A DNA stretch of 9,258 bases from Bryobacteraceae bacterium (GCA_030039005.1 JASHQT010000258.1:1-9258); one strand, 5' to 3'; shown: positions 1 through 6,670, counted from the first letter of the stretch. Notes: generated from the sequence alone by a model not told the origin. Program-made: numbers and translations.

Positions 1-444
1 GCGATCAACTTCTCGCGCCCAGCCAGCCAAGTAGTGGCGCAATATTACAATTTGATCCGGCTCGGCAAGTCCGGCTATCGCGCGATTCACCAGGCGTGCC
101 AGGATGTGGCCGTCGATCTGGCGGGCCGGATCGCGGAGCTCGGGCCGTTCGAACTTGTCAGTGACGGCCGCGCGCTGCCCGTGTTCGCATGGAAGCTGAA
201 GGAGCCCGCGCACTGGTCCTTATATGACCTGGCGGACCGGTTGCGCGATCGAGGCTGGCAGGTTCCCGCCTACCGCATCCCCGCCAACCGCGACGAGGTT
301 GTGGTGCAACGCGTCGTGGTGCGCAACGGCTTCACGCACGATTTAGCCGACATGCTGCTGCGGGACATCCGGCGGCACCTGGATTGGTTCGCTTCCCAAC
401 CGGGACTGAAGGCGGCGGCTACGGGCGCGGGCTTTCATCACTGA
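1..444 (+). CDS. gadB: Glutamate decarboxylase, C-terminal part (5' end outside window)
   Basis: PLP-dependent glutamate alpha-decarboxylase converts glutamate to GABA and CO2, consuming a proton; in enteric bacteria it supports cytoplasmic acid resistance. The reading frame is open from base 1, so the 5' end lies outside the window and the GTG at 34 is an internal codon. The 147 visible residues start AINFSRPASQVVAQYY and later contain WSLYDLADRLRDRGWQVPAY. Both closely resemble the C-terminal small domain of E. coli GadA/GadB as I remember it. The PLP-binding lysine and most active-site residues lie upstream and cannot be checked. The protein ends GFHH. The E. coli enzyme ends with a similar Phe-x-His-Thr tail whose histidine (His465) plugs the active site at neutral pH, so pH-dependent autoinhibition may be kept here (inference). 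No gadC-type antiporter follows. Family call is firm; the gene symbol is by homology only. Confidence 0.93.
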   Translation, partial: AINFSRPASQVVAQYYNLIRLGKSGYRAIHQACQDVAVDLAGRIAELGPFELVSDGRALPVFAWKLKEPAHWSLYDLADRLRDRGWQVPAYRIPANRDEVVVQRVVVRNGFTHDLADMLLRDIRRHLDWFASQPGLKAAATGAGFHH

Positions 445-480
445 GGATTTACGGAAACCCGTCGCGGCTGGCATGCGTCC

Positions 481-499
481 TTGGGACCCAAAGAGTCCC
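481..499. repeat. Inverted repeats abutting the -35 element
   Basis: TTGGG-A-CCCAA (481-491) is a perfect 5+5 palindrome around one central base. It overlaps a second inverted repeat, GGGAC (483-487) with GTCCC (495-499). The first base of the -35 hexamer of the next gene follows at 500. It could be an operator, or a weak hairpin ending the glutamate decarboxylase transcript. There is no T-run behind it, so a standard rho-independent terminator is unlikely. Confidence 0.3.
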
Positions 500-528
500 T
501 TGACCGATACTCGCTAAGGTCCTAGAAT
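500..528 (+). promoter_or_regulatory. Sigma70-type promoter of the GWxTD gene
   Basis: TTGACC (500-505) and TAGAAT (523-528) are separated by exactly 17 bp. Each hexamer is one base from the consensus. Transcription would start near 535, giving a leader of about 30 nt before the ATG at 565. This is the best full promoter in the window, and it shows that the GWxTD gene is transcribed separately from glutamate decarboxylase. Confidence 0.65.
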
Positions 529-564
529 GAGAGCAGACTCGATTCTCGTCTGGCGGTGATTTGT

Positions 565-2289
565 ATGAAAACAAAGTACTTGTGGGTCTTACTCGGTTCC
601 TTGGCAATGGCCTTTGCGGCCGTTTGCCTGTTCGGCGCGCCACAAAGCGACAACCAATCGGACAAAGACAGTCAGAAACCGGCGGCCTCACAAGATGCGC
701 AGAAACCGGCGGCGCAAAAGGAAACCATCGCCAAGCCGATGACCGCCAAGCAGAAGAAGAAGCAGGAAGAGAAGCTGCGCAAAGAGCTGGAGACCCCCTA
801 TCGGAAGTGGCTGAACGAGGACGTCGCTTACATCATCACCGACGAGGAACGCAAGGCCTTCAAGCGCCTGAGCACCGACGACGAGCGCGAGGCGTTTATC
901 GAAGCGTTCTGGCAGCGGCGCGATCCCACGCCCGACACCGAAGAGAACGAATATAAGGAAGAGCATTACCGGCGCATCGCCTATGCGAACGACCATTTCG
1001 CGTCCGGCATCCCCGGCTGGAAGACTGACCGCGGGCGGATCTACATCATGTATGGTCCCCCCGACGAGATCGATGACCATTCCTCCGGTGGCACCTACGA
1101 CCGTCCGATTGAAGAAGGCGGCGGAACCACGTCCACCTTCCCCTTTGTGGACTGGACGTACCGCTACATCGCAGGCGTCGGCACCAACATCAAGATCGAA
1201 TTCGTCGATACCACCATGTCCGGCGAGTTCCACATGACCATGGACCCGTCGGAGAAGGATGCCTTGACCTACGTGCCCGGCGCCGGATTAACGTTGTACG
1301 AACAGATGGGCCTGGCGGATCAATCGCAACGCTTCACCCGCACCGACGGCACCACGCTGGGAGTCGGCAACCAGCCGCTGCCGGAGAGCATGGAAGAGTT
1401 CACTCGCCTGACGCAGTTCGCCAATCTGCAAAAGCCGCCGGAGGTGAAGTTTAAGGATCTACAAGCGGTGGTCAGTTCCAGCATCCGCTACAACAATCTG
1501 CCGTTCAAGGTGCGGGCCGATTACATCAAAATCACCGATGCGACGGTCCTTACCACGGTAACCATCGAGTTCCAGCGCCGCGATTTGCAGTTCAAGCAGA
1601 AGGACAACGTTTCGACCGCGACGGTGAATATCCTCGGGCACATTACCTCCATTACCGGCAAGATCGTGAACACCTTTGAAGATCCCGTGACCGTGGAAGT
1701 GCCGACCGAGATGTTGCAGAAGGTCCTGGACGGCGCTTCGATCTATCAGAAAGAGATTCCGCTGGCGCCCGGGATGTACCGGCTGAATATTGTTTGCAAG
1801 GACGTCACCGGCGGCAACATGACCACGTATCCCATGGCGCTGAACGTTCCGCACTTTGACGACGAGAAGCTGGCGTCGAGCAGCCTGATCCTGGCGGACC
1901 TCATTGAAAAGGTTCCCACCAGCAGCATCGGCGCCGGCCAGTTCGTGATCGGCGACACCAAGGTCCGGCCGCGCCTCACCGACACTTTCGATAAGGATGA
2001 GAAGCTGGGAATCTACACGCAGTTTTACAACTTCGAAACCGATGCGAAGACCAAGAAACCCAACGGGTCCATCGAATACGATATCACCAAGAACGGCATC
2101 AAGGATCCCATTCTGCACTACACCGAGCCGGTGACAGCCATCCCTGGCGCGTCGGCGCAGCAGGTGACGGTGGAAAAGCTTTTGCCGCTCCAAACCCTGA
2201 CGCCTGGGCAATACACCTTAACCATGAAGGTCACTGACAACGTCAGTAATCAGGTGTTGACCCCGAGCGCCAATTTTACGGTAAAGTAG
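565..2289 (+). CDS. GWxTD domain-containing exported protein
   Basis: The 574-residue protein has a family name but no established function. Residues 1-25 form a signal peptide (MKTKYLWVLL then a hydrophobic stretch). Cys21 lacks a proper lipobox, so lipidation is doubtful. Residues 28-75 are a polar, Lys/Gln/Ala-rich linker in which QKPAA occurs twice, encoded by a 14-bp direct repeat at 673-686 and 700-713. The GWxTD domain runs from about residue 78 to 260 and includes AFWQRRDPTP, the signature GWKTD at 151-155, and YGPPDEI at 163-169. The C-terminal part is beta-rich, and its last 60 or so residues (LTPGQYTLTMKVTD) look Ig-like. I chose the ATG at 565 over the in-frame GTG at 556 because MKTK begins a normal signal peptide and GGCGGTG (552-558) could act as a weak ribosome site. 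The next gene follows after 65 bp on the same strand, so co-transcription is likely. Confidence 0.88.
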   Translation: MKTKYLWVLLGSLAMAFAAVCLFGAPQSDNQSDKDSQKPAASQDAQKPAAQKETIAKPMTAKQKKKQEEKLRKELETPYRKWLNEDVAYIITDEERKAFKRLSTDDEREAFIEAFWQRRDPTPDTEENEYKEEHYRRIAYANDHFASGIPGWKTDRGRIYIMYGPPDEIDDHSSGGTYDRPIEEGGGTTSTFPFVDWTYRYIAGVGTNIKIEFVDTTMSGEFHMTMDPSEKDALTYVPGAGLTLYEQMGLADQSQRFTRTDGTTLGVGNQPLPESMEEFTRLTQFANLQKPPEVKFKDLQAVVSSSIRYNNLPFKVRADYIKITDATVLTTVTIEFQRRDLQFKQKDNVSTATVNILGHITSITGKIVNTFEDPVTVEVPTEMLQKVLDGASIYQKEIPLAPGMYRLNIVCKDVTGGNMTTYPMALNVPHFDDEKLASSSLILADLIEKVPTSSIGAGQFVIGDTKVRPRLTDTFDKDEKLGIYTQFYNFETDAKTKKPNGSIEYDITKNGIKDPILHYTEPVTAIPGASAQQVTVEKLLPLQTLTPGQYTLTMKVTDNVSNQVLTPSANFTVK

Positions 2290-2298
2290 GTCATAGGT

Positions 2299-2346
2299 GG
2301 ACGGCGAGGTTTCCGTCCCCTGAAGCCTGTACGGAACGAAGCCTGT
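2299..2346 (+). repeat. Spacer between the GWxTD and barrel genes: hairpin and 9-bp direct repeat
   Basis: The 65-bp spacer holds a 6-bp perfect stem, GGACGG (2299-2304) with CCGTCC (2313-2318), around an 8-nt loop and with no T-run. GAAGCCTGT occurs at 2322-2330 and again at 2338-2346, 16 bp apart. The hairpin could stabilise or attenuate a message covering both genes, and the direct repeat could bind a regulator. Both roles are speculative. I see no promoter hexamer pair here. Confidence 0.3.
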
Positions 2347-2354
2347 TCAGAGCC

Positions 2355-4190
2355 ATGACGGGTCAGCCTAAACTCGCTGCCAGCGTGATAGCCGCGTTGA
2401 TCTTGTCAACCGGTTGGGCCTTCCCGGCAACCGAGACCCCACTTGCGGGAAGCATCGCCGGAGTGGTGCGAAACTCGAGCGGCATCCCGCAGATGGGCGC
2501 GACGGTTTTCTTGTACAACCGCTCGGAGAAGCTGCTGGGCCGGGTTCTGACGAATGAGCGCGGGCTGTTCGGCTTCGGCCTTCTCAGTCCCGACCTGTAC
2601 TCCGTCCGCGTTTCGCTCGCCAGTTTTGTGCCCGCGGTCAAGCAAAAGATCGCCGTGCAGCCGGGCATGCAAAGCCTGCTGTACGTCGACATGCGGAGCG
2701 TGCTGAGTTCGATCGAGCTGGTGTACGCCAAGCCCGGCGACGGCGCCCTGATGAGCGACGATTGGAAATGGGTGCTGAAGGAGTCCGCCTCCACACGTCC
2801 GGTTCTGAGAGTCTTGCCCGGCAGCGTCCCGTCCGATCCCCAGCAGTCCCCATCGGATCAGACTCCGGTCTTCAGCGATACCAAGGCGGTGCTAAGCGTT
2901 TCGGGCGGCGAAGCGGGATCGCTCGGCTCGTCATCGTTCGGCCCGTCATCGTTCGGTTCGTTCGGCTCGTCCTGGGGGCAGACGGATTTGGGCACGGCTT
3001 TCGCGTTGGCTACTTCCTTGTACGGCCGCAACCAGATCGATCTGAGCGGCAATTTCGGCTATAGCGCGCAAGGGCTGCCGGATGCCGGGTTCCATACCAG
3101 CTTCAGCCGCGACGGCCTGGGGCCGGAAGTCGGCCTGACGGTTCAGCAAGTGTACCTGTCGCCGCGTGGATTCTACGGGCCAGCGTCGCAGCCGGACGCT
3201 CTGGCGCTGCGCAGCATGTCGGTTTCGATTCACGACAGCCGCGCCATCACCGACAATCTGCGGGTGGACTATGGCAGTTCGCTCGATTCGGTGTCCTATC
3301 TGGACCATGTCAACTCGCTCAACGAATTCGGCCGGGTGACGTACGATCTTGGCGCGGGCGGCAAGGTGAAAGTGGCCTACAGCTCGGGCGCGCCTCCAGT
3401 GGAGCTGGCCGTTGAGCCGCGCGACGACGTTTCCGGCGATGCCGAAGCTCTGGCGCAGGACCTGGCGGCGCTCGCGGTGCTGCCGCGCCTGTCGTTGCTC
3501 GAAGGCCATTCGGCGATCCAGCGGTCGCAGGACGTCGAAGTCGGCTATGAAAAGAAGTTTCACGATACGAAACTAAACTTCAGCGCTTACCATGAGCGCG
3601 TCACCAACAACGCCATGACTTTGGTGGCGCCGGAGGGCGCGTTCGCGGCGGGCGATCTGCTGCCGGATCTTTCGTCGCAGAATAGCATCTTCGATTCGGG
3701 AACCTATCGTCGCTCGGGCGTGTCGAGTTCGGTATCGCAAGCGTTGGGCGAACACCTGCAAATCGGCTCCTCGTTCGGAAGCGGGGGCGCTTTGGCGCCC
3801 GACGGCCCGGATATTTCAGCCACCACGGCCGACGGGCTGCGGTCGCGGCTGCAGACCGTGCAGCGCTTCTGGGCTTCTGCCTGGGCCTCGGCCCGGATTC
3901 CCGTGACCGGGACCATTATCACCGGCAGCTATCAGTGGATGGACTACAACGACACCATTATGCCGGACCACTTCTACCTCACCGAGAGCCAATACACGCA
4001 GCCCGGGCTGAATCTTCGGGTTCGGCAGCCGATTCCCGCAGTGCCTGGAATTCCAGGCCGTCTGGAGGCGACCGCCGAGCTGCAGAATGGCTTGGCACAA
4101 GGCTATCTGCCAGTCACTGAAGGCGGCCAGAACGTGACGCTGGTGCAATCGCCGCGGGCGTTGCGCGGCGGGTTGAGTTTTATCTTCTAA
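2355..4190 (+). CDS. Carboxypeptidase-regulatory-like domain protein with probable outer-membrane beta-barrel
   Basis: The 611-residue protein probably lies in the outer membrane. Residues 1-25 are a signal peptide ending near AFPA. Residues 32-113 match the carboxypeptidase-regulatory-like (CarboxypepD_reg) beta-sandwich: GSIAGVVRNSSG, then GATVFLYN, TNERGLFGF and LYSVRVSLASF. This fold caps many TonB-dependent and related barrels. A short linker has DDWKWVLKES (135-144), which I remember from similar acidobacterial proteins, then a Ser/Gly/Phe tandem near 189-208. From about 210 to the end, short alternating polar/aromatic strands and turns suggest a barrel, and the protein ends GGLSFIF with C-terminal Phe, as expected for a BAM substrate. 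I see no TonB box or plug domain, and it is shorter than a typical TonB-dependent receptor. The ATG at 2355 lacks a good Shine-Dalgarno. It is probably cotranscribed with the GWxTD gene. Substrate unknown. Confidence 0.75.
   Translation: MTGQPKLAASVIAALILSTGWAFPATETPLAGSIAGVVRNSSGIPQMGATVFLYNRSEKLLGRVLTNERGLFGFGLLSPDLYSVRVSLASFVPAVKQKIAVQPGMQSLLYVDMRSVLSSIELVYAKPGDGALMSDDWKWVLKESASTRPVLRVLPGSVPSDPQQSPSDQTPVFSDTKAVLSVSGGEAGSLGSSSFGPSSFGSFGSSWGQTDLGTAFALATSLYGRNQIDLSGNFGYSAQGLPDAGFHTSFSRDGLGPEVGLTVQQVYLSPRGFYGPASQPDALALRSMSVSIHDSRAITDNLRVDYGSSLDSVSYLDHVNSLNEFGRVTYDLGAGGKVKVAYSSGAPPVELAVEPRDDVSGDAEALAQDLAALAVLPRLSLLEGHSAIQRSQDVEVGYEKKFHDTKLNFSAYHERVTNNAMTLVAPEGAFAAGDLLPDLSSQNSIFDSGTYRRSGVSSSVSQALGEHLQIGSSFGSGGALAPDGPDISATTADGLRSRLQTVQRFWASAWASARIPVTGTIITGSYQWMDYNDTIMPDHFYLTESQYTQPGLNLRVRQPIPAVPGIPGRLEATAELQNGLAQGYLPVTEGGQNVTLVQSPRALRGGLSFIF
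2925..2972 (+). repeat. In-frame 15-bp tandem coding Ser/Gly/Phe repeats
   Basis: GGCTCGTCATCGTTC (2925-2939) is followed directly by GGCCCGTCATCGTTC (2940-2954), one base different, and then by decayed copies. Translated, this gives GSSSF-GPSSF-GSF-GSS at residues 191-206, between the regulatory-like domain and the predicted barrel. It is probably a flexible linker grown by slippage. The 15-bp unit keeps the frame, so copy-number changes would alter linker length without breaking the gene. Confidence 0.7.
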
Positions 4191-4246
4191 TTCCGCCCCT
4201 TTGGCGCTTACCAGGGCAACCGGTCGCGGCTCAGTTTGCGTGGCGG
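4191..4246. other. Convergent intergenic gap, no clear terminator
   Basis: These 56 bp separate the stop codons of two converging genes. I find only a 4-bp stem, CGCC (4194-4197) with GGCG (4203-4206), and no T-run in either direction. Termination here is either Rho-dependent or read-through into antisense. Confidence 0.4.
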
Positions 4247-5230
4247 TTAGCCGATCCCGATACTCATATTGAGCAAGAGATCGTTTACGGTTTTATCGTA
4301 CGGCGCGGTGGAGGCCAGTTCGTAAAGCTGGCCCCCTTCTTCAATATCGCCGGCGAGCCGTTCCTCGAGCGTCCGGAACTGGTGCTCGAAGGCCGCCGAA
4401 AGCTCGCGCATGGCTTGCGGGAACTCGCGCGATGCCGCATACCGGCAGGCCAGCGAATAGTGAATCTGGGATGCCACGGCTGATTCCGGCGCGGCCAAGC
4501 GTAACGCCCGTTCCAGGTAAAAGCGCGAGCGTGCCGAATCGGAGCTTGCGTAGATCTGCGCGAAGCCCAGGTACAAGTCGGCCAGCGCCGTGCGGTCACG
4601 CGCCGAGGACGCCAGTTCGAGACCGACGGCTCGCGTTTCGTCCTCGATCAGCTCGATTCTCGCGTACTCGCCGGCATCGCTCGCCTGCCAGGCAGCGACT
4701 CTGGCGCGGATTTCGGCGATCCGGCTTTCCCATTGCGCGGTGTCTGGGGCAGCGTCCTCCGGCGACGGCGCCGGTTCGCGCGACGGCGTGGCGGCCGGGG
4801 GCGGTGGCGCAAGGGCTGTGCTGGGGGCGGGAGCGGTCATTTCCCTAAGCCGCCGTTCGGTCTCCTCCTGCAACTCGCGCAGGTCGCCCATGGCAAAGCC
4901 GATCTGATCCTGCATATTGGCGATGGTTTGGTCCGCCTGCCGGGCGAAGCTGGTGGCGCTGAAGTATGAGGAAGCGACAAATACAATGGCGTACAGCCCC
5001 GATGTGCCGAGCAGAATCAGGACCAGCAGTTGCATGTCGCCCACGCGCCGGGTGAGCAGGTCCACGTGATCCTCTAGGCTGCGGGCGCGGTCGCCGACGC
5101 TGGACCCGGTCTGGTCCAGCTGTAGAGACGACCATTGGCGGTAGTTCCAGAGTTCCCAGCCGGCCATCGCCAGGACGCTGGCGGCTGCCGCCAACAGCAG
5201 GACGAGCGCGATTTTGCGAAGTACCGCCAT
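4247..5230 (-). CDS. Two-TM membrane protein with coiled coil and C-terminal helical repeats, function unknown
   Basis: I do not recognise this 327-residue protein. It has a first hydrophobic helix at residues 6-24 (ALVLLLAAAASVLAMAGW) and an extracytoplasmic loop of about 40 residues. A second helix follows at 67-90 (QLLVLILLGTSGLYAIVFVA). A charged stretch at 95-131 (QADQTIANMQDQIGFAMGDL, then EETERRLREM) is predicted coiled coil. Residues 132-165 are a Pro/Ala-rich linker. From 166 to the end it is alpha-helical; ALADLYLGFAQIY, ARSRFYLERALRL and IHYSLACRYAASREFPQAMRELSAAFEH resemble degenerate TPR-type repeats. The topology puts both ends in the cytoplasm, with the helical domain free to bind a partner (inference). 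The ATG at 5230 is preceded by AGGA (5245-5242), 11 nt away. TAGGAT (5246-5241) could instead be a -10 box giving a very short leader. A small basic ORF lies 70 bp upstream on the same strand. Confidence 0.75.
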   Translation of the reverse strand: MAVLRKIALVLLLAAAASVLAMAGWELWNYRQWSSLQLDQTGSSVGDRARSLEDHVDLLTRRVGDMQLLVLILLGTSGLYAIVFVASSYFSATSFARQADQTIANMQDQIGFAMGDLRELQEETERRLREMTAPAPSTALAPPPPAATPSREPAPSPEDAAPDTAQWESRIAEIRARVAAWQASDAGEYARIELIEDETRAVGLELASSARDRTALADLYLGFAQIYASSDSARSRFYLERALRLAAPESAVASQIHYSLACRYAASREFPQAMRELSAAFEHQFRTLEERLAGDIEEGGQLYELASTAPYDKTVNDLLLNMSIGIG

Positions 5231-5300
5231 TTCGCCGGAAATCCTATCGGAAAGACCATGCCGCGAACGGCGCCCGGCCGGGTCTACTGCACCAGGCCAG

Positions 5301-5432
5301 TTACTTGCGCGCGCCGCGCTGCGGCTTTTTCAATCTCGACTGCCGAAGCTTGCCAGGCTTGCGTTTGGGCTTGCTGATAATGAACGTCCCGCTTCCGTGC
5401 GCTTCGGCGGAATACAATTTCTCGTCTACCAT
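5301..5432 (-). CDS. Candidate 43-residue highly basic small protein
   Basis: Reading the minus strand from ATG (5432-5430) to TAA (5303-5301) gives 43 codons starting MVDEKLYSAEAHG and then SKPKRKPGKLRQ. Residues 21-43 carry 7 Lys and 5 Arg out of 23 and no acidic residue, typical of a nucleic-acid-binding or ribosome-associated tail. About three quarters of third positions are G or C, like the neighbouring genes. It explains part of the otherwise empty 218-bp divergent spacer. Against it: there is no Shine-Dalgarno, the start lies only 16 bp from the oppositely oriented metallopeptidase ATG, and a 43-codon open frame can arise by chance in GC-rich DNA. If real, it could be cotranscribed with the membrane-protein gene downstream. 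I know no family for it. Confidence 0.35.
   Translation of the reverse strand: MVDEKLYSAEAHGSGTFIISKPKRKPGKLRQSRLKKPQRGARK
5313..5330 (+). terminator. Possible rho-independent terminator or attenuator in the divergent spacer
   Basis: GCCGC (5313-5317), a 3-nt loop, GCGGC (5321-5325) and then TTTTT (5326-5330) form a short terminator-like structure on the plus strand. No plus-strand gene ends upstream. It could stop antisense transcription, attenuate a long leader of the metallopeptidase, or simply be the complement of the Lys-Pro-Gln-Arg-Gly codons of the small minus-strand ORF. The stem is only 5 bp. Confidence 0.3.
5413..5418 (+). promoter_or_regulatory. Candidate -10 box (TACAAT) of the metallopeptidase gene
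   Basis: TACAAT is one base from the -10 consensus and would give a leader of about 25 nt before the ATG at 5449. AAAGG (5433-5437) follows as a plausible ribosome-binding site 11 nt from the start. I see no convincing -35 hexamer at the right distance, so the call is weak. Confidence 0.3.
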
Positions 5433-5448
5433 AAAGGTTCATTGTCGC

Positions 5449-6666
5449 ATGAAACGGTTATTGTTATTGCTGGCTGCTTGGCTCCTGGCCGCGCCCGCCC
5501 CGGCGCAGGACCTGTTCGCCAATATCGGGCACATCAAGGAGGGGTTATCGGCCATCACGGGCCTCAAGTTCAAGCACGACGTTCCCTATGCGCTGATGGA
5601 CAAGGACCAGTTGCGGCGATACCTGGAGCAGCGGATGCGGGAGACCATGAAGCCGGCCGACGAGCGGGCCGAGGAGATCACGCTGAAGATGCTGGGCCTG
5701 GTCCCGGCCGATTTCGACCTGCGCCAGACCACCGTGGACGTGCTCACTGAACAAGCCGCGGCGTTCTACGACTACAACAAGAAGAAGCTATTTATCTTGG
5801 AAGGCTCCGGCGGGACGGAAGAAGAGCGGGTGGCGCTGGTACACGAACTGGCGCACGCGCTGGCCGATCAGCATTTTCACCTGGCGAAGTACATCCAGGA
5901 AGGCATGCGCAGCGACGACAGCGCCACGGCGCGCCAAGCGGTGATGGAAGGCCAGGCCACGTGGCTGATGGCGGCCTACATTTCGCGCGAGGGCGGCGGG
6001 AGGCCTGAAGTTCCCGAGGCCGTTCTCAAGATGATGACGGCGAGCATCGAGGGCTCGGCGGCCTCGCAATACCCGGTGTTCTCGAAAGCGCCGCTGTATA
6101 TCCGCGAGTCGCTCGTGTTTCCCTACGCGCAGGGGCTCGGATTTCAAGACGCGGTGTTTCGCAAGCTGGGGAAAGAAGCATTCTCCGAGGTTTTCGTCCG
6201 GCCGCCGCTATCGAGCGGGCAGATCCTGCATCCGGAGCGGTATTTGGGTCACGGCGGCATAGTGATTCCCGACCCTCCCGCGCTGCCGGATGCGCGGAGC
6301 TTTCGCAAACTGGCCGAGGGCACGCTCGGCGAACTGGATTTTCGGGTGTTGCTTTCTCAATACACGGATCCCAAGAACGGCGAGGAGTTGGCCGCGCATT
6401 TGGAGGGCGGGTCTTACGAGTTGTTGGAGAACAAGAGCGAGAAGTTTCCGGTGTTGGGCGTGGCTTCGACCTGGGATTCGCCGGAATCCGCGCGGAAATA
6501 TTTCGAGGATTCGCGAAAAGTGATGCAGGGCAAGTGGAAGAAGCTGGAGATCGCGAGCGAAACGCCGGACCGTTTGGAGGGGCGCGGCGATTCGGGCTAT
6601 TTTCGCGTGTGGATGTCCGGGGATACGGTGAACCAGATCGAGGGGTGGAAGACGCCGCTGCCGTGA
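5449..6666 (+). CDS. Secreted HExxH zinc metallopeptidase-like protein
   Basis: The 405-residue protein has a Sec signal peptide (MKRLLLLLAAWLLAAPAPAQ, cleavage after APA or AQ). The catalytic zinc motif HELAH lies at residues 132-136, in VALVHELAHALADQHF, with Glu133 as the general base. VMEGQATWLM (165-174) provides Glu167 as a likely third zinc ligand, as in gluzincin-type peptidases that pair HExxH with a downstream EG motif (inference). After the catalytic part come PLYIRESLVFPYAQGLGF (about 222-239) and ILHPERYLGH (about 265-274). The C-terminal 100 or so residues have alpha/beta character and no motif I can name. The open frame extends upstream to a possible ATG at 5305, but that would put 48 residues before the signal peptide, so the ATG at 5449 is the true start. 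It probably acts in the periplasm or outside the cell; substrate unknown. It ends 4 bp from the stop of the converging PA14 gene. Confidence 0.85.
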   Translation: MKRLLLLLAAWLLAAPAPAQDLFANIGHIKEGLSAITGLKFKHDVPYALMDKDQLRRYLEQRMRETMKPADERAEEITLKMLGLVPADFDLRQTTVDVLTEQAAAFYDYNKKKLFILEGSGGTEEERVALVHELAHALADQHFHLAKYIQEGMRSDDSATARQAVMEGQATWLMAAYISREGGGRPEVPEAVLKMMTASIEGSAASQYPVFSKAPLYIRESLVFPYAQGLGFQDAVFRKLGKEAFSEVFVRPPLSSGQILHPERYLGHGGIVIPDPPALPDARSFRKLAEGTLGELDFRVLLSQYTDPKNGEELAAHLEGGSYELLENKSEKFPVLGVASTWDSPESARKYFEDSRKVMQGKWKKLEIASETPDRLEGRGDSGYFRVWMSGDTVNQIEGWKTPLP

Positions 6667-6670
6667 ATTC

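Noticed and set aside
34..36. GTG as the start of the first gene
   Set aside because: The frame is open to base 1 and the upstream residues (INFSRPAS) belong to the conserved glutamate decarboxylase sequence.
477..485. GTCCTTGGG shared with 7373-7381 as a possible common operator
   Set aside because: A single 9-bp match in 9 kb between different contexts is not convincing, and the flanking palindrome is present only at the first site.
1459..2211. 250-codon open frame on the minus strand within the GWxTD gene
   Set aside because: It is antisense to a protein with a clear signal peptide and signature motif, is rich in His/Arg/Val/Gly shadow composition, and shows no recognisable domain.
2946..3563. 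205-codon minus-strand frame inside the barrel gene
   Set aside because: Arg/Gln/Ala-rich shadow of GC-rich coding sequence, fully nested in a better-supported gene.
5305..5448. 48-residue N-terminal extension of the metallopeptidase
   Set aside because: It would place residues before a clear signal peptide; the ATG at 5449 has an upstream AAAGG and a -10-like box.
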